Below are positions 47,349-59,571 of a DNA stretch of 64,000 nt, piece by piece. The stretch covers positions 3,374,841-3,438,840 of the forward strand of contig CM033120.1 in assembly GCA_019321725.1 (NCBI GenBank), given 5' to 3'. Every line of letters starts with the position of its first letter. Positions within the stretch are counted from its first letter, which is position 1. The position numbers and the translations under genes were made by a program. The DNA is from Paulownia fortunei (taxonomy: Eukaryota; Streptophyta; Magnoliopsida; Lamiales; Paulowniaceae). Under the pieces are notes generated by a model. The model was not told the DNA's origin, did no database searches, and saw only the letters and a program-made list of their open reading frames with translations.

Positions 47349-49526
47349 CCAAGGCTCCATAGCCTCAGCTAAAGTCAGCTAAGGAAAGAGAAATTATTCC
47401 CTCGATCGAAGTCAATGAGTGTGCGCCCACCATGGTTAGGTCCTCTCTTTGTCAGGTTTCAAGTGACTCTGGAGATCAAATTTGAGGATGGGATGATTAA
47501 GTCCTCCACATTGTCATGCCATAAGTCTTGTTGTCAAGTGATAGATATTGGAAATTGTGATATCATACTTCCCCTTAGAAGTTTGAGCCCCTTAAAAATA
47601 GAGATTGGTTTATATTTCTTCCATTACTTTGTACTTACTTTAGGGAGATAAAGGATTAAATGACTTCTTCTGGGATAGAATACCCGTGGAGGGAACTTAG
47701 TCCTTTCTCTTTCCCTCTAAGAGGTCAAGAGATCCTCAATTATTACCACCACTCTTATATGATTTTCCTTTGTCTTAAGACTTTTCTCCTTCCTAGGTTG
47801 CTACTATTTTGGAGATGTTGGGTCAGTACGGGAGTGCTTGCTGTGGGAAGACTCTCGACATCTTAAAGGAATGAGCCTTTCCTCGCAACCCATGATGGAG
47901 GTGGTTCATAAGCTCTAGTTACTAAAGAGACTAAGTTTAATTCATAATACTTTTTAGTTATGTGTAGTTGGTTTCAGAGATGTATTTTAGTTTTACTTTT
48001 ATTTCTTTTTAAATAAGAGATTTTTATATTAATTCCTTTTGGTGAACTTTGTTTTATCATGCTATCAGTGTATGCATGTTTTTCTTGTTTTCATCCATGT
48101 TTTCTCAAAGTAGTGAATTTGTAGTCAACTTTCTATTGATTTGTCATGAATAACTCCAGCCTATTGGGATTTCTAAAGCTGAGTCTTTATAACGTGCATT
48201 AGTAAAGTCAATTATGTTCTTAAGGTCAATTATAGCATTTTTTGTCCTCTTAGGAGTCATTTATATCTTCTAGGTTTTAGCTAATACTGAGTGCCTCACA
48301 TAAGTTCTATGATCTCTAATTGTAGCTTATTTTTACCTTTTGGGAGTCATTTTTAGAATTCTAGGCTACTTTGTTTTAGTTTTGACTGGGTGGCTCTCAT
48401 TGGAGCTCTTGAGTGTGGTGGTTTAATTTACTTATGAATTTGCTATAAATAATTTATAATTTATTTGAAATCACATGAATTTACTTGGAGTAACTTTAGC
48501 CAAAAAAATAGTTAAGTACGTGACTCAGAGAGAAATAAAATATTCAAAAAAGTTACTGTTTAAACTCTCTGATTCCAATTTTCAATAGTTTGGCTTCTAT
48601 TTGTCCTTCGAGAATGGACTCCGTAAATGGGTATTTGCTGACTTCATCTTTGAGTCTTAGTTTCACCCTGCTTGCATAATACACCTAGTTCCCCCTACTC
48701 TTCAATTGGGCCGAGGCGTGGCATTAGAACTAAACTCTTATAAAGGTACTAGTAAGGCTTAAGTTTCATTCCACTCATTTAATAAAAGAGTTTTGTGTGG
48801 TAGACTTTAAAAAGTTCACCGGCAGTATGTTTAACGCATATTAGAGATAATAAATGTAAAATATTTATCACATTTAATAACTTATTTTTTTAAATAAAAA
48901 GATTAATAAATAAAAATGATGTTAGTTACTTGTAGGCCCCATGGTATGTATGTTATCTTAGTTGTGTATTAGATAGAACGGAGGTTAGATCCTCACGATT
49001 CTTATTCAATTATCCTTTAGTAGATGAAAACCTAATTTTAAACCACAAGAGCTCATTAAGATTATTACTTGTTAAGCAAAACCCAAAAAAAATCTTGTAA
49101 CTTAGAATACAGTTAAGGTAAGAGTGGTCTTAATGAATGTTGTGTAAAGTAATAAATGATGTATCTTCCAGGAATTAGACAAGGCTTATTTATAGGGTTG
49201 GTCACATCCATTAATCGTGTGTTCTCTGCATGGCGCAATCTTATCCAATAACATTATAAATATTAATGGTCCTCAAATTGGGTCTAGCATTAACCGTTCA
49301 TTCTCTACATAGTGCGATCTTATGTAGTTACAGTACAAATCTCGATGGTCCTCGAATTGAGCCTTCAAATGGAGTCTTGGTTAGGTCAGGTGGGGTGAGA
49401 TACAACCCACAAAAAAAATATCAATCTTGGTATATTTCATTAATATGGTTGCTCGCTTAAAAAGATGGGCAAATTCATCTTTTCAGATGCCACATCAGTA
49501 TTTATATCCCTTCTCTCACATATATA

Positions 49527-49562
<36 letters not shown>
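47349..49562. other. Unassigned sequence with a 79-bp duplication and (TA)n
   Basis: No gene recognised. ORFs at 47415-47651 and 47660-47866 have no familiar motif. At 49209-49366 a ~79-bp unit is repeated in tandem (cattaatcg...cctcaaattg and cattaaccg...cctcgaattg). On the minus strand TATAAATA reads at about 49190-49197, so this may be a decayed minus-strand LTR or promoter. A (TA)n run occupies about 49520-49562. 44794-45022 beyond the Athila TSD is likewise unassigned. Confidence 0.45.
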
Positions 49563-49563
<1 letters not shown>

Positions 49564-49778
49564 CTCTATCCATTTCAAAATTAAGTATCCAATTTGAGTT
49601 GTTAAGGAGATTTAGAGAAAAGTTAAAAAGTGATAAAAGTTGTTGAAAATTAGTGGTATTATATCAATACTTTAAGTGAGAGGACATTGTTAGGAAAAAC
49701 AAAATTATTTTTGAACATGAAGTTTTATTTAATACGTTTGGAAAAAAATTAATTTTAGAAATTTAGGAATGGAGGAAA
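49563..49778. mobile_element. Stowaway-like MITE
   Basis: About 216 bp bounded by TA on both sides, with inverted ends: left ACTCTATCCATTTC and, on the minus strand, TTTCCTCCATTCC. Both resemble the Stowaway terminus CTCCCTCCGTCCC with transitions. No coding sequence. Ends are diverged, so this is a moderate call. Confidence 0.5.
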
Positions 49779-49804
49779 TATGTAAACACATACCCATTGT
49801 CCAC

Positions 49805-50507
49805 TGTGTGGCATGGAATTGCCCTATTCTTAATGAGTCTAATTAGGCCAAGTCTGAGCTAGGTTCATAAGAAATATCAGGTCTTATAGGCCTTGGTTGT
49901 TGCTGAGTGATGACAAGCTGAACAACCTTTGATAGGAAATAGATATTTATGGCCGAGCTGGATAAGGGAAAATCTGTCAAAGGACTCGAACCTGTCTGAA
50001 CTGGTACACCCGAGCTGACATATCTGAGTTGACATATCCGAGTTGATATATCTGAGTTAGCATGTCCGAGCTGATTTTTTTGGACCAAGACTGAGTATGA
50101 ATAAGTGGCTAGTACTTTCCCCTAATAAGAAAGTATTTTATACTAGAATACTATAAGAAAAAGAGATCATTTATGTTAATAAGCGAGATTTTAGGAGATC
50201 AGTCTTATCTCCGCCCGTAGATTTGCCTTATCCTTACAAAGTAATATAATCATTTTCTTATTCTATCACTGCAATAACCATTATAAAAGGAGATTAAAGG
50301 TATGATTTATTTTTTACGCACAATTAATATACCAATATGATAGAGTGATCGAGACTCTTATTATTTTACTGACTTGAGCGTCAGAGTAGTTTTGTTGGGC
50401 ACTCCCTAAAAATTTTTTAGGTTAATTTAGTACGCAGTTCGTGTGATTCAAAATCAAATTACTCAATCCAGAGTTCTTGATTGTTGATGAAGTTCTCAGC
50501 ATCATCA
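49805..50507 (+). repeat. G3 5' LTR
   Basis: 703 bp. It contains a run of imperfect 12-bp 'gagttgatatat/gagctgacatat' style repeats at about 50010-50070 and TATAAAAG at 50282-50289. Confidence 0.92.
50282..50289 (+). promoter_or_regulatory. TATA box of G3 LTR
   Basis: TATAAAAG, conserved in the 3' LTR at 60684-60691. Confidence 0.6.
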
Positions 50508-50508
50508 A

Positions 50509-50525
50509 GTGGCGCTGTCTGTGGG
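50509..50525 (+). promoter_or_regulatory. G3 primer-binding site
   Basis: TGGCGCTGTCTGTGGGAA one or two bases after the LTR, the common gypsy post-LTR motif. Confidence 0.75.
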
Positions 50526-50656
50526 AAATTTGAGTTGAGGTGTGAGTTTTGATTGTTTAATTTGAATTTCTCAGTAATGTTTTGGGAATTTTCATGGTTT
50601 TTGTTATAGATTTATTGGATTCCCCAAATTTCATGAAATTTGTTGTTTAAGCTCTA

Positions 50657-52060
50657 ATGACAAACAAGGAGATACCCAAAAAATTTAATGAAGAGATGAG
50701 AAATGTCCTGAAGAGGAGAGAGAAACTGATACAGAAAGCATGGATAGGAAATAACAACCACTTGTTACCCTAGCTATTGTTTCCCATCCACTGCCAATTT
50801 AGAGAGGAGTAGATAGAGGGGGGTTGGGCTCAAGCACGCCCATCATACTCACCTTGGAGCAATTGCAAGGTATGATTGTTGTTACTGTTAACACTGCATT
50901 AAAATAGAAGGAGGCTACGCAACCTCCTCCTCAGCCATAGGAGGGAGGTGTGGCAACCAAAAGAAAGAATAAATCCATACTGCGAAGGATGTACATGAAG
51001 AAAGTTATACCTCAGTCGTTTTGGGAAAGAACAATGGAAAAGCTAAAGTAGACACTGATCTAGATATGTCACAGAAGGTAGATAACCTCCATCAAGAGTT
51101 GAAAGAAATAAAATAAAAGATATCTAGAAATATGATGGTGCAGAGGAAGGGAATCCCTTTCTAGAAAGAAGTTATGGCAGATAAACTACCCTCCATTTCA
51201 GGCCGCCTAATTTTGAGTATGATGGGACGACAGACCCATTGGTTCAAGTTTGTACGTTTGATAATGCAGCTCTTTTTCACCGATACACAGATGGAGTAAA
51301 ATGTAGAGTTTTTCTCACTACATTAACTAAATTGGCACAACAATGGTTTAGTTAATTACCACAAATTCTATCAACAATTTTGATGAATTTAGCTTGGCGC
51401 TCTTGCATCAGTTTGCTAGCTCCAGGAAGTACCAGAAAACTGCCTTGACCTTGTTCAACCTCAAGAAAAAAAGAACGAAGGGCTTAGGAGTTACATCAAA
51501 AGATTTACCACAGTTACCCTGGAGGTCCTATCTGCTTCACATGATGTTTTGTCCAATGCCTTAGCTCAAGGACTACATGATGGTGAATTTTTTTAAATCA
51601 TTGGCTAAAAAACCTGCTAAAACTTTTGATGAGCTATTAGCTCAAGCAAATAATTATATTAATGTGGAAGAAGCCCAAAAGATAAAGAGGGATTAAGAGG
51701 GAGAAAAAAGTATGATAGGAAAAAAAAGAGAAAAGTCGATATTAGCCACGTTAATCGGCCCAGAGTAGAAAGAAGATGAGGACCTCAATTAAGGTATAAA
51801 AAATACATTCCTTTGGCCATACCTCATGAACAGATACTAGTTGCTGTGGAGAGACATCCTACTCTACGTTGGCCCAAAACATATTTAATTGTTCCTAGAA
51901 GAGTTAAGTCAGAAAGCTTCTGTCGATTCCATAATGATTATGACCATACCAAAGAGGACTGTTATAATTTAAAGGATGAGATCAAAATGATGATTCTAGT
52001 AGGGTATTTGAAAGAGTTTATATATAAAGATAGGGAACAGTCAAGGGGATAGAAAATGAA
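50657..52060 (+). pseudogene. G3 gag
   Basis: ATG 50657 (MTNKEIPKKFNEEMRN) opens the likely gag start. The core in shifted frames includes PPNFEYDGTTDPLVQVCTFD near 51206-51265, LTKLAQQWFS near 51328, and SYIKRFTTVTLEVLSAS near 51488-51540. The zinc-knuckle variant CX2HX4HX4C (CRFHNDYDHTKEDC) is at about 51921-51962, in the intact run 51813-52052, followed by VGYLKEFIYKD. Several stops. It is collinear with G1 gag. Confidence 0.8.
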
Positions 52061-52279
52061 GAGGCAAAACTAGCAGCATGTTGTGAGAGAAGAGCAAAGA
52101 CCGGAATAAAGAGCTAAACCCTAGGGGAACGCATACTTGCTCCTCCTAAGAGATGGACGATACACATGATTGTAGGAGCACCCATTAATGGGGATTCCCA
52201 TCGAGCTAGGTGAGCTCATGCCACAGCAGCTAGATTCTGGCAAGAAGAAAAGCACAAAGTAGACTAGAAAATGAAAGGA

Positions 52280-52873
52280 ATAATAATTCAGTTCGGACCA
52301 GAAGATGAGAGGGGCCTTTAGGTCTCTCATAATGATGCATTAGTTATCACATCCTCTATTGCCAATTATGACGTGGCTAGAGTCTTTATGGATACAGAGA
52401 TCTCCATAAATATTTTGTTCTATGATTGCTATAAACAGATGGAGTTAGGGGCTGAGTTGCTACATGTGGAGACCTCACTTTTTGGCTTTGTAGGTGGAGC
52501 AATCTAACCCAAATGATAGGTGATTTTGCCTGTGGCGCTGGGCTCATCGCCCCTCAAGAAGGTTAGAATGGTTTGTTTCTTAATCATGGATACACCATCA
52601 ACATACAATGTTATTCTGGTAAGACCCATGCTCAATATGTTCCAGGCAGTGGTCTCCACCTACCATGTGAAGATGAAGTGCCCAGTAAGAGAAGATGTAG
52701 GGGAGATAGAAGAAGATCAAGACTCTGCTCGAAAATGCTATGTGGAGGCCATTAAGAGAGCGGACAATGAGGAAACCATGAACGTAAATGCTCCTAGAGG
52801 AGGCGAACGAGATGGAAAAAAGATGAAAGGTATACAGGGTGGTGAGCCCGAATCCCATGTGCAACCTAATTAA
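52280..52873 (+). pseudogene. G3 aspartic protease
   Basis: NDALVITSSIANYDVARVF, then MDTEISINILFYDCYKQM near 52388-52441. The catalytic triad reads DTE where DTG is expected, so the essential Gly is lost. The C-terminal part (VILPVALGSSPLKKVRM, DTPSTYNVIL, VVSTYHVKMKCPV) lies at 52520-52690. A Lys/Glu-rich linker continues to 52873. Stops near 52506 and 52517 break the frame. Confidence 0.8.
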
Positions 52874-53039
52874 GAATTAATTGTAGTCAAACTAGTTCTT
52901 GGAAAGCCTCAAAAGGCGACCAGAATTGGTACTCAACTAGACCAGCAGTTGGCAGAAGTGTTGATCAATTTCCTAAGACAAAATATTGATGTATTCGCGT
53001 AGTCTACTCAAGACTTAGTTGGGATAAGTCTAGAGATAG

Positions 53040-54230
53040 CCATGCATCATTTGAATGTAGATCTAGAAGCTCGTCCAATTAAGTAAAAGTGAAGGCATTT
53101 TAGCCAGAAGAAAGATAAGATCATAGAGGATGAGGTACAGAAGTTGTTGAAAGCTGGCCACATTCGTGAAATCCAATTTCCAGAATGTTATCTAATACAG
53201 ATGGTTCCCAATAAAGAAGGTAAATGGAGGATGTGCATTGATTTCTGAGATGTGAATAAGGCATATCCAAATGACCACTATCCCTTACCCAGAATTGATC
53301 AACTTGTGGATTTCATATCAGGATGTGAGTTGTTAAGTATAATGGATGCCTCTCAGGGGTATCATCAAACCATGCTTAATCCAGCAGATCAGAAGAAAGT
53401 CAGTTTTGTCACCTCTAAGGGTACTTACTACTTCGTAGTTATGCCTTTTAGATTGAAGAATGTTGGAGCCACTTATCAGATGTTGGTAGACCGAATGTTC
53501 AAAACACAACTAGGCAGGAATATGAAGGTATATGTGTATGACATACTAGTTAAGAGCAAGAAAGTCGAGTCTCATATCTCTAATTTGGAGAAAACCTTTG
53601 ACGTGTTGAGAAGGTACGGCATGAAACTGAATCCAGTTAAGTGCTTTTTTGGGGTCGGATTTGGAAATTTTTTGGGATACATGGTGATGGAGGGGGGATC
53701 AAAGTTAATCCTGCAAAAGTTAGAGTTATTCTAGATATGAACCCTCATGTTGAGATCAAAAATGTGCAATGTCTTATAGACAAGATTGCAGCGCTTAGCA
53801 GATTCATATCCAGGTCAGCAGAGAAGAGTTTTCCTTTCTTTAAAATTCTAAGGAAATGATGTAGATTTGAATGGATAAGGGGATGCCAAAAAGCATTTGA
53901 TGAGCTAAATAATTTCTTAACTAGGCTTTCATTGCTTACTAAGTCGATTATAGAAGTGTTATATCCATACCTATCAGTAGAGAAGCATGCTATCAGCTCT
54001 GTTCTATTACGCATGGAAGGAAGTCAACAAAAGCTAATTTACTATTTAAGTAAATTACTTCATGGAGCTAAATAGAGATATTCCGAGGTAAAGAAAGGAG
54101 GATTAGCTATGGTCACTACTATGAGGAGGCTGAGATCTTATTTTTATCGCATAAGGTAATTGTTCGCACAAACATACCTTTGAAATATATTTTAGGTAGG
54201 CCCAATACTTCGGGATGGATGATCAAATAG
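53040..54230 (+). pseudogene. G3 reverse transcriptase and RNase H
   Basis: The long open run 53252-53734 (160 codons) is RT: HYPLPRIDQLVDF, LLSIMDASQGYHQTM (first catalytic Asp intact), GTYYFVVMPFRLKN. The site that should read YVDD is YVYD (VYVYDILVKSK near 53533), so one of the two metal-binding Asp residues is Tyr. LNPVKCFFGV follows. Connection and RNase H continue in other frames: AALSRFISRSAEKSFPFF, HAISSVLLRMEGSQQ, LIYYLSKLLHGA to about 54200. Clearly inactive. Confidence 0.88.
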
Positions 54231-54339
54231 GTTGTGGAAATAGGGGAATATAACATCGACTATTAGCCTAGAACAGCGATAAAGACACAAGCATTAGCAA
54301 ATTTTATCCAAGAACTAACCAAGCTCGAGGAACAGAATA

Positions 54340-54720
54340 GAAAGTAGCTACTAGACATGGATGGATCAGCCACCATTACAGGTTGTGGGGCCGAAATTAT
54401 CTTAACCAGCCCGAAAGGAGATGAGCTAAAATTTGCAATCAAGTTCGAGTTCAAGGCATCGAACAACGAAGCTAGTATGAGACTTTGATTAGAGGATTAA
54501 AGATAGCTCTGGAACTAGGAGCAAGACATGTGATTGTTTATTCCAATTCCAAGTCAATGACCCAACAAGTGGAAGGTAAATATGAAGTGAAGAAAGAAAG
54601 AATGGGAAGATATACATATCAAGTTGCGGCTTTAGGAGCATAAATCGATTATGTAGAGATATATTAGATCCCCATATCGAAAAATGGTAGGTCAGATTAT
54701 CTCTAAATGATAGCTAGCTC
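54340..54720 (+). pseudogene. G3 second (archaeal-type) RNase H
   Basis: LLDMDGSATITGCGAEIILT, KFAIKFEFKASNNEA, then after a frameshift GLKIALELGARHVIVYSNS and KSMTQQVEGKYEVKKERMG. This matches the dual RNase H layout of Tat elements and the equivalent domain of G1. The usual SDSQL segment reads SNSKS. Confidence 0.75.
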
Positions 54721-54919
54721 TGCAGTCGACTGTAAAACAAGGAAGATTCTATTACTCTCAGCTCTGTAAAGTAGTACGAAATGAGAAGTGGCAGTTGTGG
54801 AAGAAATAGAGGATTGGAGAACACCCATTTTATCTTATCTAAAAGATAGGCTACTTCCCCATGAAAAGAAAGAAGTAGCTCAAGTTGAGAACCGAGTTGT
54901 ATAATTTTGCATCATTGCA

Positions 54920-56030
54920 GACACATTGTATAAGCGAATGTTCAACACACCTCATCTAAGGTGTTTGTCAATAAATGAAAAGGAATATATCCTTAGATAA
55001 ATCCATGAAGGATGTTGTGGGGATCATTCAGGGAGTAGAGCTCTGATTAGAAAAATATGGAGAGCAAAATACTTTTGGCCAACCATTAAGAAAGACGTTG
55101 AGATGTTGGTCAAAAGATGTGAAAAATGCCAGATACATGCTCTACTGATTCATTAACCTACAAAGGAGTTGTTGGTGATGAATTCCCCTTACCCTTTTGC
55201 GTAATGGGGAATAGACATTGTGGGACCTGTCCTAATAGCTTCTGGGTAAAGGAAGTTCCTGATAGTGGCAGTCAATTATTTCTGTAAGAGGTTGAACCTT
55301 TAGCTAAGATAACAGAAGACCAAGTGATAAAGTTCTTATGGCAAAATATCTATCGCAGATACTATGTTCCCATGAATGTGATCTCAAATAATAGTACCCA
55401 GTTCAATGGTACCAAAATTAGAGCTTGGTGTGAGAAGATGAAGATTAAACAAAGGTTTACCTCAGTTGCTCACCCACAAGCGAATGGGCAAGTTGAGGTC
55501 ACGAGTACAAGGAATTAAGGCAAGGTTGGATAGATCTCGAGAAAGATAGATTGACGAATTGAGTTCAGTGGCATGGGCTTACCGAACTAGGCCTCAAACT
55601 ACAATAGAAGAATCACCTTTCAGCCTTATGTGTGGGACTGAAGTAGTGATACCAACAGAAATTCGGATGGAAACCCATCACATACTACATTTTGATGAAG
55701 TCCAAAATGAAAGATTGATGAGAGAAGCCCTTGATCTGATTGATGAACAACAGGATCAAGCATATGCTCTGTTAGAAACTTATAAAAGTTGGATAAGAGC
55801 ATGATACAATCAGATAGTGAAGAGAAGACAATTCCAAGAGGGAGACTTGGTATTTTGTTGAGCAGATGCCTTGAAAGCTACAAAAAAAACTAAATGCTGA
55901 TTGAGAAGGGCCTTCTAAGATCATCAAGGTCCTAGTAGGAGGTGCATATGAACTTGAAGAATTGGAAAGACAAAAACTCCCTCGATCGTGGAATGTCTAT
56001 CACTTATATAAGTTCTATGTCTAGGTCAGG
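54920..56030 (+). pseudogene. G3 integrase
   Basis: Zinc-binding domain IHEGCCGDHSGSRAL and CEKCQIHA at about 55000-55142. Core WGIDIVGPV near 55207-55233. The second catalytic position reads VISNNSTQFNG near 55380-55410: Asp replaced by Asn. QANGQVEVTSTRN near 55479-55517 keeps the Glu. The run 55559-55804 (WAYRTRPQTTIEESPFSLMC) is the core end. A C-terminal remnant (YELEELERQKLPRSWNVYHL-like, in shifted frames) reaches about 56022. Inactive. Confidence 0.85.
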
Positions 56031-56165
56031 ATTTTAGCGAAGATTTATTATATTCCTACAATGTAATGCAAAATTTACTTTTAATCGAATAAGATGACTT
56101 TATGGAGGTTTTTACTTGATCTGGAATTCATTATGAAATGTGATGATGTGTTGAAAATGGTTATG

Positions 56166-56690
56166 TTCGGTTCGCCGACCTCCCAAACTAATAGGCAAAA
56201 GCCTTTAACAGGGTAGTGCTTGGTCCACTAACCTCCTAAATCTAATAGGCAAAAGCCTTTGACAGGGTAATGCTTGACATCTAATAGGCGAAAGCCTTTG
56301 AAAGGGTAGTGTTCGATTTGTCGATCTTCTAAACTAATGGGCTAAAGCCTTTGATAGGGTAGTGTTTGGTCTGCTGACCTCCCAAATCTGACGGGCAAAA
56401 TCTTTTAAAATGATAGTGTTCGGTCTGCTGACCTCCTAGATTGATGGGCGAAAGCCTTTATAAAGGTAGTGTTTGGTCTGCCGACCTTCTAGATTGATGA
56501 GAAAAAGCCTTTGATAGGGTAGTGCTCAATCTGTCGACCTCTCAAAAATGTTAGGCGAAAGCTTTTGAATTGAAAGGATTGTGCTTAGCCTCCCAAAGTA
56601 TATAGACGAAAGCTTATGATTTCAAAAGGTTGAGCTCAGTCCAACGACCTCCTAAATATTAATGGGCAAGCCTCTAAAAGAGTGTCGATA
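56166..56690 (+). repeat. ~54-bp tandem array in the G3 post-pol region
   Basis: About ten imperfect units of ~53-54 bp, typically ggtctgccgacctcc, a short variable part, then gggcaaaagcctttgatagg and gtagtg. Unit 3 is partial and the last three are more diverged. Non-coding. Similar arrays are known from 3' regions of some Tat-lineage elements. Confidence 0.9.
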
Positions 56691-57059
56691 GTTCATTTGA
56701 TCGATTAAAAATGCTGGATGGATGAAAACTATTTGCCAGTATAGGAGTGTTATTTTTAATGTAGTCCTCTACATACGTAATCAATCAAGATTGTCTATCT
56801 AAATGTTTATGATTATAAGATGTCATTTTAATGACCTGGTTGATTATGATGATGAATACAATTATGATAGCCAGTTAGGTGGTTTCTAACCTAAATAATT
56901 ATGAAATTACTTTAAGAAAATAATATGATAAGAAAGGCGGAGCTAAAGATCATAACAAGACAGAGATTTTATTGATCAAAGTGAATTACATTCCATGTTA
57001 TAATATAGACACAGGGTTGATCAGGGTGTCCCCATCTTTATCTACTAGAGATCACTCTC
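56691..57059. other. G3 spacer between tandem array and antisense ORF
   Basis: No gene recognised. Likely the 3' flank of the antisense ORF. Confidence 0.5.
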
Positions 57060-59571
57060 TAAGTCTTCTATAAATATATCTACAGCTCTACAATCTACTT
57101 CTCCATCTCCTACTTGAATTGGCTACTCGGAGGCCTAGGCTGGGAAAGTAGGAGCTGCTTGAATAGGAGTTGGGAAAGGAGTTGGAGGAGCCACCTTTTG
57201 TTGAACAGTAGCTAGTTGTCCAAAAGCTAGCAAATAAGAGAGAACTGGCTGAGCAGAGGCAAGCGTAGAATCAGGTCTCTAAGTAGAACTGGATGCTCGA
57301 GCCTCCAATGCAGAGGGTAGCCTTAATAGCAGACTCCCACTAAGAATGGGTCATAGCTTCATGAAGGTTGTTTTTCCAACCTTTGAAGGGTGGAGCTGAG
57401 CGAATAGGGGTCTTATGGTCTAGATCACCCTGGAACCCTTGCTCCCTAGCTTGCTCATTGTCACATCAGAAGCCATAGTGGTAGTATTGCAAAGCTGCAG
57501 GGGGCAGTTTAGCCAAGTAAGCTTTTGACTTGAGAAAATTAGACTGGATCTCATGATTATAGATTTGAAGGAATTCTAGTCCATTTGCACAGCCCAAATA
57601 ACCTTAATGTCCATCTTTCTTAACTCCTTTTCATAGCCCACTTTTAGCCCTTGATCATAGCTGAGCTTACGGCCCTCTTTCTTAAGTTTGGATTCTTTTT
57701 TCTGCACTGAAAACGTGAGGTAGAAGTTCTCATCCTTAGGGGGTTTGTGCTTGGCCTTGAGTTTAGAGATTCGAGACTCATAAGAAGCTTTCTTGATCAT
57801 CGTCAACTTAGCCTCCTTTTTCTAGTTTAACTAAATCTTGCCTTTGTTGGTCGATGGTTAACTTTATGGCTGCCAGCTCCTTCTTGAACGAAGAATTCTC
57901 AGCTAGTACAGTAGAAGAAGGAGTTCCAACCTAAGAAGCTATGCTAGCATCATAGTAGTCTAAAAATAATATATGTAGTCAGTTATGTATGCGAGTTTCA
58001 AGTTAGTATGGAAAGTGAGTTATGATTGATATACCTTAGAATGGTAGAGAACCACATAGTTCAGCTTTTGGGAATTACTCAATTAGCTGATAATCTCTAT
58101 ATCTCGGGAAAGAATGAAGTTTTACAAAAATAAGAGGAAAACAGTCCCGTCTTTGTTTTCCAGAATGGTAATCTTTGATTTTTTCATGGGATGAGACTTG
58201 TATGTCTTTTCAGACACTGACCGCTTGTCTTTGTTTGGATGGTTTGCCTGAGAAGTAGGAGGATATGGCTAGTTCAGTTTAGCCTCTAAGTCGACAGCAT
58301 TGAGAGACAGTGGAGTGTTGAGAGTGGAAGTTCCTGTAGGCTGAGAGTTGAGTGGAATAGCTCAGTCTGGGGCAGTGATGACCAAAGTATATGAAGATCA
58401 GACTAGGTTAGCGGAATGTTGAGTAGATGGAGGATTCACCCCAAGTTGAGTAGCAGCAATCTCTTTTCGCTCTTCAAGAGAAAGCATCATCTCTCGAAAG
58501 TAGGAATCTACATAGTAGAAAGTTAAAAACTTGTAAGAAAATAAATAAAATGAAAAATCTAGGAAATACCTAGTGGTGGAGGAAGATTGACCTAATTGGG
58601 CTTAATCCAAAATGGTCTAGAAAAGAAGGAGATTCGGTCAGCTTAATAATAGAATATGTTGTTTTATTGAGCTCAGTAAGAAGTCTCATGAATGCTTGAG
58701 GGTGGGCTCTCTTATTGATCTTATCTTGTTGGGGGGTTTTCCAGACCTAGTTGGTAGAGAAACCCCAAGGACAAGGACTGGACATAAAGAAATATTTGGA
58801 TTTTCATTTTTTGATTGAAGATAGAGCTCCAGCCAAGAATTTAGCTTGATCCCGAGAGGTTATGTAGAATTGGCTAGGGCCTGAAGTCCTAACCTAAAAA
58901 TATAAATAGAACAGATCGGCCGTAGGTTCAGCTCCATGATAAGTAACCACCATGGAAAAACTGGTCATTTGTTGGAAGGCATTTGGGATGAACTAGTTCA
59001 AGGGAATCTTAAATTTGACAAATATATCAGTGAAAAGTTGAGGAATGGGGCACCAGCCTCTAACTGGTCCATAAAAAAGGCTAAATGACCTGAAGGGGGT
59101 TGGCCTTTGGTCTTGGCTAGGCTCTAAAAGTGTGTAGGGAATAGGAATGCCAAAATCAAAACGTATATCTTCCAAGGCATGACGAGACACCTTGGAAGGA
59201 AAAAGCTCTAGTGAAGACGAAGTGCCAGGTAGGGCAGCTATCATAACTACATCTATTGAAAGGGCTATTAGGAGAGAATAGTTGGGCCTAGAGAGGGGAT
59301 CCAAAGGTTCAACTAAGACTGCAGAAGTACTAGGATGAACTTTCTCATAGATAGTAAGTTCATCACTTGATTCATCCACAAGGGCTAAAAGCTGTCAAAC
59401 TGGGCATTCAGCCCTAGAATCGGGATAGAAGAACTCCACGAAGGTAGGTTATCTTTCCACTTGGTTAGAAGATGAATTGGGAGAGCTATTCTCCAATCTC
59501 ATAGAGATGGGAGGAAAATGTGGGAGGCTATCAATAGAGCTAATGAATCGAGTATCGTTTGAATCGAACAT
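57060..59571 (-). pseudogene. G3 antisense extra ORF
   Basis: Minus-strand coding remnant from ATG 59571 (MFDSNDTRFISSIDSLPHFP). The open run 59379-58993 contains FGIPIPYTLLEPSQDQRP and LFYGPVRGWCPIPQLF, and the core continues in other frames (KFKIPLNQF, YHGAEPTADLFYLYF, KKWKS-like) to about 58560. The C-terminal third (57900-57576) is Lys/Glu-rich and coiled-coil-like (KASYESRISKLKAKH). The layout parallels the antisense ORF of G1: Ser-rich start, W/F-rich core, charged tail. Several stops. Function unknown; Tat/Retand-like elements are known to carry antisense ORFs here. Confidence 0.6.

Noticed and set aside
47415..47866. Two ORFs of 68-78 codons as a host gene.
   Set aside because: No recognised motif, different frames and no splice or codon pattern convincing by eye.
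50010..50070. Short gag(t/c)tgatat repeats in the G3 LTR as a regulatory operator.
   Set aside because: Low-complexity variation present in both LTRs; no known binding site recognised.
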